Notes: generated by a model from the sequence alone, not told the origin. A DNA stretch of 7,860 nucleotides from Microthrixaceae bacterium (GCA_947455015.1 CANGMY010000058.1:1-7860); one strand, 5' to 3'. Counted from the stretch's first letter, positions 1 through 6,878 are shown. Made by a program: numbers and translations.

Positions 1-642
1 CAACGTGTAGCGCTCGCTCGCGCGCTCGCGTCGAACCCACAACTTCTGCTCCTTGATGAACCCACGTCAGCACTCGATGTTCGGGCCAAAGCGGAAATCC
101 GACGCGACCTCCTACGACTTCGCCGTGAGCATCCAGTGACAACCCTTCTTGTCACTCATGATCCAGTCGATGCATTCGCGCTTGCCGATCATGTCATCGT
201 GCTCGAAGAAGGCCGCATTGTTCAGAGCGGCGCACTCGACGACGTGGCAAGCCATCCACAGTCACGCCATATCGCGGACATGGTCGGACTCTCACTTGTA
301 CGCGGCGAGGTTCGCGACGGCACACTCGTCACCGCCTCCGGCGCGCCATTGGTTGTCCCTGCCGACTCGCCAGCCGGCCCCTCAGTCGCCTCCATCCGAC
401 CCGCCGCTGTCAGCCTTCATCGCTCCGAGCCCGAAGGCAGCGCTCGCAACGTCTGGGCGATGACAATCACCGACCTCGACCGGCATCCGGAGCGCGTTCG
501 CGTTCGCCTCACCGGCCCCATTCCGTTGCTGGCCGAACTCACTCCTGCCGGAGCCGAAGCCCTCGCCCTCAAGGTGGGCGACACCGTCTGGGCGTCGGTG
601 AAGGCCAGTGAGGTCACCGTGACCCCTGATTTGGGTTCGTAA
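1..642 (+). CDS. modC: ABC transporter ATP-binding protein, probable molybdate ATPase ModC (5'-truncated)
   Basis: The reading frame is open from the first base, so this is the C-terminal 213 residues of a larger protein whose Walker A and LSGG signature lie outside the window. It begins with QRVALARALA, the segment right after the ABC signature. The Walker B and D-loop follow (LLLLDEPTSALD, residues 17-28), then the switch histidine in LLVTHD (about 48-53). After the nucleotide-binding domain comes a TOBE/MOP-like region, with a typical VASIRPAAVSLHR strand and a VWASVKASEVTV ending. ATPases with this tail energise oxyanion import at the inner face of the membrane. The RPAAVSLHR...PEGSARN stretch resembles actinobacterial ModC, so molybdate is the likeliest substrate, although sulfate or another ATPase with a TOBE tail is possible. 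The permease and binding protein would lie upstream. GTG at 136 cannot be the true start, because it falls between Walker B and the H-loop. Confidence 0.75.
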   Translation, partial: QRVALARALASNPQLLLLDEPTSALDVRAKAEIRRDLLRLRREHPVTTLLVTHDPVDAFALADHVIVLEEGRIVQSGALDDVASHPQSRHIADMVGLSLVRGEVRDGTLVTASGAPLVVPADSPAGPSVASIRPAAVSLHRSEPEGSARNVWAMTITDLDRHPERVRVRLTGPIPLLAELTPAGAEALALKVGDTVWASVKASEVTVTPDLGS

Positions 643-650
643 CCAACCTG

Positions 651-674
651 CAGCACCGATTGCCCCAATCGCTG
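651..674 (+). terminator. weak hairpin after modC
   Basis: CGATT (657-661) pairs with AATCG (667-671) around a GCCCC loop. CAG/CTG can extend the stem across a 3-base bulge. It lies just past the modC stop, where a terminator is expected, but no T-run follows. It overlaps the candidate -35 of the next transcription unit. The role is uncertain. Confidence 0.25.
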
Positions 675-690
675 TTCATCCCGATAGGGT
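660..690 (+). promoter_or_regulatory. candidate promoter for the helicase operon or a leader RNA
   Basis: TAGGGT at 685-690 fits the actinobacterial TANNNT -10 pattern. TTGCCC at 660-665 is a possible -35, but the 19-base spacer is long. Transcription would start near 697, right at the first hairpin of the structured stretch (696-709). This is inference from motif matching only. Confidence 0.35.
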
Positions 691-930
691 GAGCAGACCG
701 ATCTGGGTCGCGGAGAAGTGTTCGCAGCCCGACCGGGCGGATGACAGCACTCGGTGGTCGACACAGGCCAGCAGAGTTCTTCATCGCTCTGGACCTCCCC
801 ATTTCGTCCAGAGCCGTACGGCACGCAGCGGCCGATCTCCTCGTGGGTGAGGGGCGGAGCGTTGCGGAGCATGACCGGTGCCAACCGGGGAAACGGCACC
901 ACGAGCAGTCGCAACGAACTGCGGCTGCAC
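691..930 (+). other. highly structured leader or unidentified small RNA upstream of the SNF2 helicase gene
   Basis: This fills the 307-base gap between modC and the helicase, and I see no convincing gene in it on either strand. It can fold into consecutive hairpins. GACC/GGTC lies at 696-699/706-709. AGTGTT/AGCACT (717-722/746-751) carries an inner GCCC/GGGC. A perfect 9-bp stem GCTCTGGAC/GTCCAGAGC joins 786-794 to 806-814. CTCCTC/GAGGGG pairs 837-842 with 849-854. GGTGCC/GGCACC pairs 877-882 with 895-900. GCAGTCGC/GCGGCTGC pairs 905-912 with 921-928, with one G-U. CAGAG at 772-776 can also pair with CTCTG at 787-791, competing with the 9-bp stem, so two folds are possible. I found no match by memory to RNase P RNA, tmRNA, SRP RNA or common riboswitches. 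GC-rich sequence folds readily, so some stems may be chance. Confidence 0.4.
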
Positions 931-939
931 GAAACCACC

Positions 940-944
940 AAGGA
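940..944 (+). promoter_or_regulatory. ribosome binding site setting the helicase start at GTG 950
   Basis: AAGGA sits 5 bases before GTG 950, directly after the last hairpin of the leader (905-928). The competing in-frame GTG at 878 lies inside the GGTGCC/GGCACC stem. It would add 24 residues of atypical composition (two cysteines, mostly basic), so 950 is preferred. A GGAG at 866-869 keeps 878 possible. Confidence 0.55.
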
Positions 945-949
945 CCTTT

Positions 950-3900
950 GTGCCTGAAGAAAACGAGATCGAACCGATCGAATCGTCCGAAGTCGATGAT
1001 GCGCGCCCGGCTGTGCCCAGCATCGATGTTCACGGCGCGCGCTTCGAGACAATGGTTGAAGCCGCAGCTTGGGGCGAAGCATCTGCCGAGGATCTCTCCA
1101 TCCTCGATGCCCATAAGGCCGCGTGGCAACGCGTCCTTGTCGAACGACTTAACGACACCGACGAAGCTCTCGACCGCCTACGCGCTCGTCGTCAACCCGA
1201 CGACCAACAGGTCATCGCCGACCTCGACAACGAGCAGCGCAAACTTGAACTCGCGCTCGACCGACTCCTTGGAATCGAACCCGAACCGGGCGAACTCGCG
1301 GTTGGCGTCAATGCACTTCAACTTTCATGGGCGAACGGCCGACTCGTTGCGTGGCTTGGCGGCCCCGAAGCACCCGCAACCAATGTCGAACAACTCCGGA
1401 CAGTCCTTGCGGCTACTGACGCACCCGAGATGTGGGGTGGTCGTTCACCCGTCACGCTTCCGTCCGGAGAAAAGACCATCGCGCTCGAAGCAAACACCAG
1501 CGATGTTCTCGGTTGGTTGCTCGCTCTCTCCTCCGATCCACCCGAAGATGAAATTGGGCCATCAGCGCGTTGGCTCTCCATCGTTGCTGCGTGGGCTGTG
1601 TCACTTGCTGCCCGAGGCGCGATGACCCCAACCCTTCGACGTTCACGCACAGGCCGTCGCAATCAGAACCGCAGTGCTTTCGGCGTTACGTGGCAACCAG
1701 CGCTTATCGATGCCGATCGACTCCGCATCATCGGCGATGCCATGCCAGGCGCTGTCGCCGCACTTTCACCCTCAGTCGATGGCGGCACCATGGCGCGTTC
1801 CGTTCTGGCCGAAGTTGTCGATGTCATCTGTCACGATGCCGCTCGTCGTGTCGAAGTTCCGGCCGCTCCCGACGACCCCAAAACCATCGCAGCAGCAGCC
1901 GAATCCTTTCTCTCCCGCCTCGACGGAACCGCTTTCGATGTTCCTGCAGGAATCGCCGGCGAACTCACCAATGCTCTCGAACGTTGGGCAACGCCGGTCA
2001 TGTCGCGCAACTACCGACCTCTCATCGTTCAACTCGATCCACCCGACTCCGGCGATGCTTGGCATCTCGCAGTGTTTGCACCGGCAAAGGGCGAACAACT
2101 CGTTCCCGTCGAAGTCGCTCTCGTAAATGCTGGCAACCAGCGCCGCGAACTCGAAGGCAATCTCGTTCGACTTGAACGGCTTTACCCACCGCTCCTGCGT
2201 CCCGGCAGTCTTCGCCGAGGTGAAGTTGTTCTTAGTCAAGAAGAAGCATGGGAACTGATGTCCAAAATCGGACTCGTCCTCGCCGATGCCGGTTTTGAGA
2301 TGCGCGTGCCGGCGTTGTCACGTCGCAAACCCACGCCGTCACTTCGCATCTTCGCCGAATCCAATGGCGAAACATCGGTCGGCGCGCACCAGCTCGCAAA
2401 TGTGAGTTGGACAGCAGTCTTCGACGACATCGAACTCACTGCTGCCGACATCGCGCGCTTGGCGAAGGAAGCACGTCCGCTTGTTCGTGCAAATGGCCGC
2501 TGGGTTGCGCTTGATCACGCCGATCTTGCTGCTGCTGCTGAAGCACTCGCGGAACGCGCCAAGAAACCACAAATGACCGGCGCGGAAATGTTGCGCCAAG
2601 CACTCGGTCTCGATGGCTCGCCCCTCGCTGGTGGCGTCTCGATCGATGGTTCCGGTTGGGCTGCCGATCTCATGGCAAAAGCGTCGACCGCGTCGCTCGC
2701 CCCTGCGTCGAACCCTGAAGGTTTCAAGGGCGAACTGCGCAGCTACCAAGCCGACGCGCTTGCGTGGCTCAAGTTCCTCGACACCACCAACCTCGGTGGC
2801 TGTCTCGCACTCGACATGGGTCTTGGCAAGACACCGACGATCCTCGCTCACCTGGTCGACAGCATCGGCGACGCACCATCGCTCGTCATTGCGCCTCCCG
2901 CCGTCGTTGGCAACTGGGCCTCCGAAGCCCGCCGCTTCACGCCCGAACTTTCGGTTGTTGTGCATCACGGCGCTGGCCGCTCTGACCACAAAGAAATCGC
3001 CGCCGAAGTTGAACGTGCCGACGTTGTCATCACTACCTATGGCACCGCGGTTCGTGACATCGAAGCACTTGAGAAAATCTCGTGGGGCCGCATCGTTCTC
3101 GACGAAGCCCAGGCGATCAAGAACCCTGCCAACGAAACAGCGCAGCAGCTCCGTCGCCTCAATGCGTCGTCACGACTCGCACTCACGGGTACGCCGATCG
3201 AAAACGGACTTGGTGATCTCTGGGCCATCCTCGATTTCACCAACCCGGGTCTTGTTGGTCCTCGCCCTCACTTCATCGCGCAACTTTCAGCAACGGGCAC
3301 AACCGGACGCGATCAAGGCGAAACCGCATTGCGAGCGCTCAACGGCATCCTCGTGTTCCGCCGTACGAAGTCCGAGCCTGCAATCGCCGCCGAACTTCCC
3401 GATCGCATCGACGAACTCGATCACTGTTCGATGACTCCCGAACAAATTGGTCTTTACCAAGCGGTGCTCGACAGTCTCGTCACCGGCGCTGCACTCGAAT
3501 CAGGTGCCGACAATCGCAACGGCCGCATCCTCGCGGCCATCACTGCGCTCAAGCAGATCTGCAATCACCCCGTTGCCTACCGCCACGACGACGGCCCACT
3601 CGACGGCCGTTCCGGAAAGCTCGCCCGCCTCGAAGAAATCATCGAGCAGGTGTACGCGGCTGGCGAACGAGCACTGGTATTCACTCATTTTGCCGAGTGG
3701 GGGCAGAAACTCGCCGAGCATCTCTCCACTCGTTTCGACACGCCTGTTGGCTGCTATCACGGCGGTCAATCACGCGGCGCTCGCGATCAACTCGTGGCCG
3801 ATTTCCAAGCCCTCGAAGGCCCCGGCACTCTCGTGCTGTCACTCAAGGCCGGCGGCACGGGCCTCAACCTCACCAATGCCAACCACGTCATTCTTTATGA

Positions 3901-4180
3901 CCGTTGGTGGAACCCTGCCGTGGAAGATCAAGCTCGCGATCGCGCCTGGCGTATTGGCCAGGACAAAACCGTGATCGCCCATCGTCTCGTCTGCCCCGGC
4001 ACCGTCGACGAACGCGTCGAAGAAGTAGTTGCGGGTAAACGCCACATCGCCGACCTTGTACTTCCTAAGTCCAGTTCGCTTGGCGATCTCGATTCCACAC
4101 AGCTGCAAACGGCACTGGGTCTGCGCACTGATGAACTCCTCACCGACTCTGACGATGAACTCGAAGGGAGCCTCGCATGA
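950..4180 (+). CDS. SNF2-family helicase/ATPase, HelZ-like
   Basis: A 1076-residue superfamily 2 ATPase of the Swi2/Snf2 type. Such proteins translocate on double-stranded nucleic acid using ATP; the substrate of bacterial members is mostly unknown. The N-terminal half (to about 590) is not helicase. It has an acidic start, a charged helical stretch at about 62-108 that may be coiled coil, and a region near 400-560 ending in GRWVALD (516-522) that resembles the SNF2-associated domain (DUF3670 type). The ATPase core begins at the Q-motif region LRSYQ (about 596-600). Motif I is DMGLGKT (622-628), motif II DEAQ (718-721), motif III TGTPIEN (from 746), and motif VI DRAWRIGQ (997-1004), so all key residues are present. 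Domain order matches mycobacterial HelZ. Start 950 rests on an AAGGA 5 bases upstream; GTG 878 would give 1100 residues. The gene overlaps the next by 4 bases. Actinobacterial relatives often sit beside a SWIM zinc-finger gene, which is absent here. Confidence 0.92.
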   Translation: MPEENEIEPIESSEVDDARPAVPSIDVHGARFETMVEAAAWGEASAEDLSILDAHKAAWQRVLVERLNDTDEALDRLRARRQPDDQQVIADLDNEQRKLELALDRLLGIEPEPGELAVGVNALQLSWANGRLVAWLGGPEAPATNVEQLRTVLAATDAPEMWGGRSPVTLPSGEKTIALEANTSDVLGWLLALSSDPPEDEIGPSARWLSIVAAWAVSLAARGAMTPTLRRSRTGRRNQNRSAFGVTWQPALIDADRLRIIGDAMPGAVAALSPSVDGGTMARSVLAEVVDVICHDAARRVEVPAAPDDPKTIAAAAESFLSRLDGTAFDVPAGIAGELTNALERWATPVMSRNYRPLIVQLDPPDSGDAWHLAVFAPAKGEQLVPVEVALVNAGNQRRELEGNLVRLERLYPPLLRPGSLRRGEVVLSQEEAWELMSKIGLVLADAGFEMRVPALSRRKPTPSLRIFAESNGETSVGAHQLANVSWTAVFDDIELTAADIARLAKEARPLVRANGRWVALDHADLAAAAEALAERAKKPQMTGAEMLRQALGLDGSPLAGGVSIDGSGWAADLMAKASTASLAPASNPEGFKGELRSYQADALAWLKFLDTTNLGGCLALDMGLGKTPTILAHLVDSIGDAPSLVIAPPAVVGNWASEARRFTPELSVVVHHGAGRSDHKEIAAEVERADVVITTYGTAVRDIEALEKISWGRIVLDEAQAIKNPANETAQQLRRLNASSRLALTGTPIENGLGDLWAILDFTNPGLVGPRPHFIAQLSATGTTGRDQGETALRALNGILVFRRTKSEPAIAAELPDRIDELDHCSMTPEQIGLYQAVLDSLVTGAALESGADNRNGRILAAITALKQICNHPVAYRHDDGPLDGRSGKLARLEEIIEQVYAAGERALVFTHFAEWGQKLAEHLSTRFDTPVGCYHGGQSRGARDQLVADFQALEGPGTLVLSLKAGGTGLNLTNANHVILYDRWWNPAVEDQARDRAWRIGQDKTVIAHRLVCPGTVDERVEEVVAGKRHIADLVLPKSSSLGDLDSTQLQTALGLRTDELLTDSDDELEGSLA

Positions 4181-4464
4181 GCCGCACACGCCGCCGCCCT
4201 GCAGGCAACAGCAAGAAGCAGAACGCCGATCGCGCCGCTTCCAAGAAGTTCTGGGGCGAGGCATTTCCCGACGATCCCGCCCTCGTGCGCATGTCCACCG
4301 ATCCCTCCGCCATGGTCATGTCCCTGGGTGACCCTCCGCTCCGCACCATTGAGCCCACCGCCCAACAAACCTTCGTTCTCGTGTATCACCGAGCCGCCCA
4401 ATTGGCGATGCTCGCAGCCACTGCCGCAGGGCTCGATGCCGATCCGCTGGGCGATCCCTACTGA
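4177..4464 (+). CDS. small protein of unknown function, coupled to the helicase
   Basis: A 95-residue protein that I do not recognise. Its ATG overlaps the helicase stop (ATGA), and AAGGGAG lies 6 bases before the start, inside the helicase gene, so translation is probably coupled. The first 25 or so residues are strongly basic (SRTRRRPAGNSKKQ...), as in a nucleic-acid-binding tail. The rest has a short proline-containing segment and an alanine-rich, probably helical stretch (VYHRAAQLAMLAATAAGL) near the C-terminus, and the protein ends in DPLGDPY. There is no signal peptide or clear membrane segment. The position suggests it may assist or bind the helicase, but that is inference. The overlap, the ribosome site and the absence of a better frame make it a credible gene. 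Confidence 0.75.
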   Translation: MSRTRRRPAGNSKKQNADRAASKKFWGEAFPDDPALVRMSTDPSAMVMSLGDPPLRTIEPTAQQTFVLVYHRAAQLAMLAATAAGLDADPLGDPY

Positions 4465-4485
4465 CGTCGCCTACTCTCTGCCTAC

Positions 4486-5925
4486 GTGCGCTTCCTTCAC
4501 GACAGAACCCCAGAGGCCGACCTCACGTTCGATGACGTGTTCATGGTCCCGGCCCGTTCCGATGTTTCCTCTCGACTCGATGTCGACCTAACGACGAACG
4601 ACGGAACCGGCACCACGATTCCCGTCGTGGTCGCCAACATGACCGCCGTTGCTGGTCGTCGCATGGCCGAGACTGTTGCTCGTCGTGGCGGCATCGCCGT
4701 CATCCCGCAGGACATTCCGCTCGAGATCGTGAGCGACGTTGTGTCATGGGTGAAGCGTCGCCACATTGTGTTCGACACACCGATCACACTTTCACCAGCA
4801 GGGACCGTTGGCGAAGCGATGAACCTCATTGCCAAGCGCGCGCATAACGCCGTCATCGTGGTCGATGGCGATTTACCAATCGGCGTCGTCACCGATACCG
4901 ACTTTGTCGATGTCGATCGCTTCACCGGCGTCGACCGCGTCATGTCGACCGATCTCCTTACACTCCCCGATTCGATCGATGCAGAGAAGGCCTTTGACCT
5001 TCTGCACGAAAGCCGCCGTCGCTCGGCGCCGGTAGTCGATGCATCTGGTGCACTTGTCGGCATCCTCACTCGAACCGGTGCTCTTCGTTCAACGCTGTAC
5101 AAACCGGCTGTCGATGCCAACAACAAAATGCGTATCGCCGCAGCGGTTGGCGTCAACGGAGACGTTGCTACTAAAGCCCGCTTGCTCGTTGAAGCAGGTG
5201 TCGACGTTCTTGTTCTCGACACCGCGCATGGTCATCAAGAAAAAATGATCGATGCCATTCGCATCATTCAGTCCCTCGATCTTGGCGTTCCACTTTGCGC
5301 CGGAAACATCGTCTCCGCTGGCGGTGTTCGCGATCTCGTGAACGCCGGTGCCGACATCGTCAAGGTTGGCGTCGGACCAGGCGCAATGTGCACAACGCGC
5401 ATGATGACCGGCATGGGCCGTCCTCAATTCTCTGCTGTTCTTGAATGTGCAACCGAAGCTCGCTCCCTTGGCCGTCACGTGTGGGCCGACGGCGGTATCC
5501 GCCATCCACGCGACGTTGCGCTTTCACTTGCTGCCGGTGCAAGCAACGTCATGATCGGTTCATGGTTTGCTGGAACGCACGAATCTCCTGGCGATCTTCG
5601 CCAAGACGCTGACGGACGTTTCTATAAAGAGAACTTCGGTATGGCATCAGCTCGTGCTGTTGTGAATCGCACCGCGCAGGACGAAGCTCCAATCGAAGCA
5701 GCTCGTCGAGCGCTCTTCGAAGAAGGCATCAGTTCGGGTCGCCTCTACCTCGAAGCCGATCGTCCAGGCGTTGAAGACCTCATCGACACGATCGTCGCTG
5801 GCGTGCGCAGTTCCTGCACCTACGCCGGTGCGCGCACGATCGAAGAGTTCCACGAGCGTGCAGTTGTGGGCATCCAAACCGCATCTGGCTTCGCCGAAGG
5901 TCGCCCGCTTCACCAAGGCTGGTAA
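4486..5925 (+). CDS. guaB1: GuaB1-family IMP dehydrogenase-related protein, probable GMP reductase
   Basis: A 479-residue member of the IMPDH/GMPR family, the usual length for actinobacterial GuaB1. The start MRFLHDRTPEADLTFDDVFM is typical of that subgroup and fixes GTG 4486, although no good Shine-Dalgarno is visible. A (beta/alpha)8 barrel is interrupted by two CBS domains at about 98-200, which bind adenine or guanine nucleotides in relatives. The barrel shows DTAHGH (245-250), the catalytic loop GVGPGAMCTTR with Cys302, and the phosphate-binding DGGI (from Asp335) and IGSWFAGT. Mycobacterial GuaB1 has been characterised as a GMP reductase (GMP + NADPH to IMP + ammonia), returning guanine nucleotides to the purine pool in the cytosol; true IMPDH is encoded elsewhere. 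It starts 21 bases after the small protein and is probably the last gene of the helicase operon. IMPDH activity cannot be excluded from sequence alone. Confidence 0.93.
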   Translation: MRFLHDRTPEADLTFDDVFMVPARSDVSSRLDVDLTTNDGTGTTIPVVVANMTAVAGRRMAETVARRGGIAVIPQDIPLEIVSDVVSWVKRRHIVFDTPITLSPAGTVGEAMNLIAKRAHNAVIVVDGDLPIGVVTDTDFVDVDRFTGVDRVMSTDLLTLPDSIDAEKAFDLLHESRRRSAPVVDASGALVGILTRTGALRSTLYKPAVDANNKMRIAAAVGVNGDVATKARLLVEAGVDVLVLDTAHGHQEKMIDAIRIIQSLDLGVPLCAGNIVSAGGVRDLVNAGADIVKVGVGPGAMCTTRMMTGMGRPQFSAVLECATEARSLGRHVWADGGIRHPRDVALSLAAGASNVMIGSWFAGTHESPGDLRQDADGRFYKENFGMASARAVVNRTAQDEAPIEAARRALFEEGISSGRLYLEADRPGVEDLIDTIVAGVRSSCTYAGARTIEEFHERAVVGIQTASGFAEGRPLHQGW

Positions 5926-5930
5926 CCCCC

Positions 5931-5952
5931 GATCCCTTGTGTGACAAGGGTC
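5931..5952 (+). terminator. hairpin just after guaB1
   Basis: CCCTTGT (5934-5940) pairs with ACAAGGG (5944-5950) around a GTG loop. GA/TC extend the stem by two pairs across a bulged T. It begins 5 bases after the guaB1 stop. No T-run follows, so it may be a weak terminator or a 3'-end stabiliser. TGTGAC occurs twice here (5940-5945 and 5955-5960), and TGAC-N4-GTCA (5942-5953) is an inverted repeat, so a protein site is an alternative. Confidence 0.4.
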
Positions 5953-6003
5953 ATTGTGACTGCTGACCGGCCAATCCATGGGCACAGAACGGTTCGCGCC
6001 TCG

Positions 6004-6009
6004 TAAAGT
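6004..6009 (+). promoter_or_regulatory. -10 box of the 6C-like RNA gene
   Basis: TAAAGT matches TANNNT. It would place the transcription start near A6015 or A6017, two to four bases before the first stem of the RNA (6019), which is the geometry expected for a small RNA gene. No convincing -35 lies at the right distance (GGCACA at 5981-5986). GAAC-G-GTTC (5987-5995), a short palindrome between the two elements, could be a regulator site. Confidence 0.5.
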
Positions 6010-6014
6010 TTCAT

Positions 6015-6129
6015 ACATCGGCTCTGGGAATCCCCCCTCCCATTGAGCCGTCTGGCCGAATCAGGATCCCCCCTCCTGACGGCCTTGCGACACCCCCGCC
6101 ATCCCCCCGGCTGGGGGTGTTTGCGTTTT
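6015..6129 (+). ncRNA. 6C-like small RNA with three six-cytosine loops
   Basis: About 115 bases with three consecutive hairpins, each built of 11 base pairs with one small bulge and a loop containing TCCCCCC. Hairpin 1: CGGCTC and TGGGA (6019-6029) pair with TCCCA and GAGCCG (6038-6042, 6045-6050), with a TT bulge and loop 6030-6037. Hairpin 2: GGCCG and TCAGGA (6054-6058, 6061-6066) pair with TCCTGA and CGGCC (6074-6084), with an AA bulge and loop 6067-6073. Hairpin 3: ACACCCCC and GCC (6090-6100) pair with GGC and GGGGGTGT (6109-6111, 6113-6120), with loop 6101-6108, followed by a U-tract. The 6C RNA family of Actinobacteria is defined by hairpins with six or more loop cytosines; mycobacterial members act on mRNAs through these loops. 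Strand is set by the -10 box and terminal T-run. The third loop inside the terminator goes beyond the usual two-hairpin description. Confidence 0.85.
6090..6129 (+). terminator. rho-independent terminator formed by the third C-loop hairpin
   Basis: ACACCCCC (6090-6097) pairs with GGGGGTGT (6113-6120), and GCC/GGC extends the stem inside. TTTGCGTTTT follows at 6120-6129. It ends the 6C-like RNA, could also stop read-through from guaB1, and lies 24 bases before the convergent gene's stop codon. The opposite side has no T-run, so it works in the + direction. Confidence 0.8.
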
Positions 6130-6143
6130 GCTGCGTGTCCGAA

Positions 6144-6170
6144 ACGAACGAGCTCAGCTCATGTGTTCGT
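6144..6170 (-). terminator. possible weak terminator of the dienelactone hydrolase gene
   Basis: ACGAAC (6144-6149) and GTTCGT (6165-6170) can pair around a 15-base loop that covers the stop codon. Read on the - strand, TTTCGG follows the stem. The stem is short and the T-run poor, so this is only a candidate. Confidence 0.2.
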
Positions 6171-6873
6171 CAAGGAACTCAAGGGTGCGCGCCCACGCCA
6201 CCGAAGAGGTCTCGGCGTGGAACGACGGGCGCTCATCGCAATGGAAACCATGGTCGGCATCGGCGTAACGAATGACTTCGGTATCGACCGGAGAGGACGC
6301 TGCGGCAACACGCGCTTGTTCAACCTCGTCGATCGGAATGTGTTCGTCGAGATCTCCGTATAGACCAAGCCACGGAGTGCGCAGACGCGCTGCGCTTTCT
6401 ATTCCAGGGGCGAGCCCAAATCGGCCTTCACCCAAGCCACCGCCGTAGAACGTCACCGCTGCTGCGAGTTCACAGCGCGCTGCCGTTTCAAGAGTGACTG
6501 TTCCGCCGAAACAGAAACCCATGATTGCGGTCTTGTCGGCGGAAATATTCATTCGGTTGAGTTCTGCGAATGCTGCGTCGACATCCATCTCGATGCTTTC
6601 GCGCGTCATCGTCATGATGACAGGACCGAGCTTGTCGTAATCGCTGTAGCCGAAAACTTGATCATCGCTCCGATGGAAAAGAGCGGGCGCAACCGCGACG
6701 TAACCATCATCGGCGAGCGCCTCACACACGCGTTGAATGTGGCCAGTGAGACCGAAGGCTTCCTGAACAACGACGACGCCACCACGAATCGCACCGACAG
6801 GCGTGGACACGAAAGCATCCATTGGTCCGTCAGCGGTGTTGAGTTGCTTCTTTTCAGTGTTATGACCACTCAT
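6154..6873 (-). CDS. dienelactone hydrolase family alpha/beta hydrolase
   Basis: A 239-residue single-domain alpha/beta hydrolase, the normal length for the family. Its members cleave dienelactones in chlorocatechol breakdown or, very often, other esters and lactones; the actual substrate here is unknown. The triad is complete: Cys121 in the nucleophile elbow GFCFGG, Asp176 in YGDLDEHIP, and His208 in DADHGF. Glu38 (VVQEAFGL) fits the glutamate that helps activate the cysteine in DLH. There is no signal peptide, so it is cytosolic. The start ATG has GGAGG 8 bases upstream, within a longer G-rich run. The gene follows the metallo-beta-lactamase-fold gene by 36 bases on the same strand, so the two are probably co-transcribed and may act on related ester or lactone compounds (inference). 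It converges on the 6C-like RNA, whose loops could pair with this ribosome site. Confidence 0.92.
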   Translation of the reverse strand: MSGHNTEKKQLNTADGPMDAFVSTPVGAIRGGVVVVQEAFGLTGHIQRVCEALADDGYVAVAPALFHRSDDQVFGYSDYDKLGPVIMTMTRESIEMDVDAAFAELNRMNISADKTAIMGFCFGGTVTLETAARCELAAAVTFYGGGLGEGRFGLAPGIESAARLRTPWLGLYGDLDEHIPIDEVEQARVAAASSPVDTEVIRYADADHGFHCDERPSFHAETSSVAWARTLEFLDEHMS

Positions 6874-6878
6874 CGGTT

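Noticed and set aside
878..949. Helicase start at GTG 878, giving 1100 residues
   Set aside because: The added 24 residues have unusual composition (Cys-Gly-Cys, basic), the codon lies in a predicted stem, and AAGGA sits at a good distance before GTG 950. Kept only as an alternative because GGAG at 866-869 could serve it.
643..949. RNase P RNA, tmRNA, SRP RNA or a known riboswitch
   Set aside because: I looked for the conserved cores of these RNAs on both strands by eye and saw none. A covariance-model search would be decisive.
614..1129. Minus-strand frames across the modC-helicase gap
   Set aside because: They run antisense into both flanking genes, have no ribosome site or family resemblance, and are rich in Arg, Ser and Cys. 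None is a credible gene.
741..1625. Long + strand frame overlapping the leader and helicase N-terminus
   Set aside because: Its translation is low in complexity and rich in Arg, Ser, Pro and His with no recognisable motif, while the overlapping frame encodes a clear helicase. It is a by-product of GC-rich codon bias.
4497..5222. 241-codon open frame antisense to guaB1
   Set aside because: It lies entirely inside a well-recognised enzyme gene and its composition (Ser, Thr, Arg) is that of the mirror frame of the real codons.
5940..5960. CRP-type site at the TGTGA repeats
   Set aside because: The copies are direct repeats, and there is no matching TCACA at the required spacing.
5987..5995. 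LexA/SOS box before the 6C-like RNA
   Set aside because: GAAC and GTTC half-sites are present, but they are separated by one base rather than the four of the actinobacterial LexA site. A link to SOS therefore cannot be claimed.
6030..6108. CRISPR-like spacing of the three ATCCCCCC repeats
   Set aside because: The repeated unit is only 8-11 bases and each copy is a hairpin loop with its own stem. There are no spacers or cas genes, and an RNA gene explains it fully.
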